Assembly (NCBI GenBank): GCA_014380205.1
Contig: JACMKH010000416.1
Coordinates: 1 to 7,812, forward strand
Length of the DNA stretch: 7,812 bases
Source of the DNA: Sphingomonadaceae bacterium
Lineage (GTDB): Bacteria > Pseudomonadota > Alphaproteobacteria > Sphingomonadales > Sphingomonadaceae
Direction: 5' to 3'
The notes under the pieces: generated by a model
The model's input: the letters and a program-made list of their open reading frames with translations, nothing else
Databases searched by the model: none
What the model was told of the DNA's origin: nothing
Translations under genes and position numbers: made by a program
Part shown: one piece after another, positions 6,535 to 7,812 of the stretch
Position numbering within the stretch: position 1 is the first letter of the stretch
Layout: each line of letters starts with the position of its first letter

Positions 6535-6563
6535 GCTATCCGGGACGCGCCCGGCATTGTCAA
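6535..6563 (-). promoter_or_regulatory. Promoter of the tRNA-Thr gene
   Basis: On the minus strand a perfect -35 TTGACA (6563-6558) is followed, after exactly 17 bases, by GATAGC (6540-6535) as -10. The predicted start lies about 35 bases before the mature tRNA 5' end. The leader contains a GC palindrome CCCCGCGCGGGG (6516-6527), and the region around the start is very GC-rich, as is common for stringently controlled stable-RNA promoters. Assigned from consensus and spacing only. Confidence 0.6.
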
Positions 6564-6606
6564 GAACGGGCTTGGCACACCGCGCCGCACGCGGCAGGGG
6601 GGCGCG

Positions 6607-7812
6607 ATGACCGACACCAGGCTCGACCGCGCCCGGCGGCTCGCCGGCGAGCTGCGCGCCAATCTGCGCAGGCGCAAGGCGCAAGCGCGCGACAAAAAAA
6701 CGCGCGTGCCGGCCATTGGCGCAAGCCGCGCGATCGACGGCGTCACATTGCGCGAAGCGATCGGGACATATCTGCGGGAGGACGCCCCCTGGGCGGACGG
6801 CCGCTCGTTCGGCAAGATGCAGCGCGCGGCGCGAGCGTTCGCCGATGCGACAGGTGTCGCGCGAGGCGCGCTCGCCGAGTACCTCACCGAGCTGGCGATC
6901 GAGCGGGCCGAAAGCGCGCCCCGGCCGGTCCAGATGCTGACGATCGGCGGATCGGGATCGCACTGGATCGGCACGCTGCTCCAGGACGCGGCGCGGGCGA
7001 TCTTCGTCGGCGAGGTCTATTTCTCCCAAGACGTGCGACCGCTGCTCGATGCGCTCGGTCCCGGTGAGGCCGACCGGCTGATCGACGCCGTCGAGCTGCT
7101 CCACATGTTCTACGCCCCGGCCCGCGCCGCGCCGCGCGATCGGCTGCGCACCGGCGCGATCATCAACTCCGCGCACGGCGCGCCCTCGTTCGAGTTCGCG
7201 CGGCGCTACAGGCTCGGTGGCCGGTCGTTCGAGCTGCGGCGCGACCCGCGCGACCAGGTGCTGTCGGTGACCTACCGCAAGCCCGCGTTCCGCAAGCTTC
7301 AGGCCCCCGACGCGACCGATGAGGAATATCTCCGGGTTAAGGCGCGCAAGAACAGGCTTCATGGCTTGGCGCTCACCGAGCTGGGCGATCGTCCCGAGAT
7401 CGTGCTTCGCTTCGAGGACGTGGAGGCTTCGCCCGCCGTCGCGATCCGCGCGCTGTGCGACGCGCTCGGGATGCCTTGCGCCGAAGCCGATCTCGCGGCC
7501 GCGATCGAGCGGCGCGCCCCGCGTTCGCGCGCGGGAGGCGCGCGCTGGCATGCCGAGGCTTCGGTCGACGAGCTGCGCATCATCCACGGGCTGGCGGTCG
7601 AATCGATGGCCGAGCAAGGCTATCCGCTGTGCGATTGTCAGGGCCGCAGGCGGATTCCCGCCGAAGAGCATCGTCCGATAGCGGTGAAGATCGAGCCTCG
7701 CTGGCGCGCGCTCGCCTCGATCGCTGGGTTCGACGGGGGCGATTATTGGCGCGAGTTCGAGGGTTCGGGCGCCGCGCGCGGCGACGGCCGCCTTCGACTG
7801 CGGCCTTCCGCC
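6607..7812 (+). CDS. Sulfotransferase-like protein (5' part, runs off the window)
   Basis: An open frame of 402 codons without a stop runs from the ATG at 6607 to the window edge. AGGGGGG at 6596-6602 is a well-placed ribosome site. Residues 1-35 are basic and helical (LRANLRRRKAQARDKK) and 36-108 are helical. From about 110 the protein looks like a P-loop sulfotransferase, which would move sulfate from PAPS to an acceptor. TIGGSGSHWIGTLLQ (112-126) sits where the 5'-phosphosulfate loop (PKSGTTW) would be. FELRRDPRDQVLSVTYRK (208-225) matches the 3'-phosphate RDPRD...S motif with Arg212 and Ser220. LRFEDV (267-272), followed by a helix ending ALGMP, matches the usual domain end. The loop lysine is replaced by Gly115, so activity or donor may differ. 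The remaining C-terminal part continues past the window. The acceptor is unknown; the context gives no pathway. Confidence 0.72.
   Translation, partial: MTDTRLDRARRLAGELRANLRRRKAQARDKKTRVPAIGASRAIDGVTLREAIGTYLREDAPWADGRSFGKMQRAARAFADATGVARGALAEYLTELAIERAESAPRPVQMLTIGGSGSHWIGTLLQDAARAIFVGEVYFSQDVRPLLDALGPGEADRLIDAVELLHMFYAPARAAPRDRLRTGAIINSAHGAPSFEFARRYRLGGRSFELRRDPRDQVLSVTYRKPAFRKLQAPDATDEEYLRVKARKNRLHGLALTELGDRPEIVLRFEDVEASPAVAIRALCDALGMPCAEADLAAAIERRAPRSRAGGARWHAEASVDELRIIHGLAVESMAEQGYPLCDCQGRRRIPAEEHRPIAVKIEPRWRALASIAGFDGGDYWREFEGSGAARGDGRLRLRPSA

Overview
The window reads as chromosomal DNA of a GC-rich alphaproteobacterium, most likely a sphingomonad. This rests on the codon use (GC-ending codons, Arg/Ala/Glu-rich proteins) and on an RTX-tailed, leaderless exported protease with a C-terminus typical of that group. 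The taxonomic call is inference; no rRNA or marker gene is present.

Layout. (1) Positions 1-130 are the 3' end of a plus-strand gene encoding an Arg/Glu-rich helical tail. (2) Positions 290-3475 hold a tight four-gene plus-strand operon, visibly less GC-rich than its surroundings (about 47% GC in the 60 bases from 601). It encodes a secreted DUF4019-like protein, a secreted helix-plus-beta-domain protein, a four-helix membrane protein with two Cys in its large extracytoplasmic loop, and an exported HExxH zinc-peptidase-like protein with a large unrecognised C-terminal region. Genes 2/3 and 3/4 share ATGA start/stop overlaps, and genes 1/2 are 8 bases apart. (3) Positions 3476-3675 hold no intact gene. 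The last part carries a second, truncated copy of the 3' end of the gene in (1), with 19 identical bases and 32 of 36 overall. (4) Positions 3676-6312, minus strand, encode a leaderless S8/S53-like serine peptidase with RTX calcium-binding repeats and a type I secretion-like C-terminus. (5) Positions 6419-6493, minus strand, are tRNA-Thr(GGU) with encoded CCA, preceded by a good promoter. (6) Positions 6607-7812, plus strand, are the 5' part of a sulfotransferase-like gene that runs off the window.

How it fits together. All four operon products are predicted to be exported or in the inner membrane, so they plausibly form one cell-envelope module with a periplasmic metallopeptidase as the likely enzyme. 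I do not recognise this combination as a named system. The duplicated gene end on both sides suggests the operon was inserted at the 3' end of the upstream gene. In the ancestral arrangement that gene probably ran convergently into the serine peptidase gene and overlapped its end by 14 bases. No integrase, transposase, CRISPR array, type I secretion gene or convincing rho-independent terminator is visible. No stretch above 300 bases lacks a gene.
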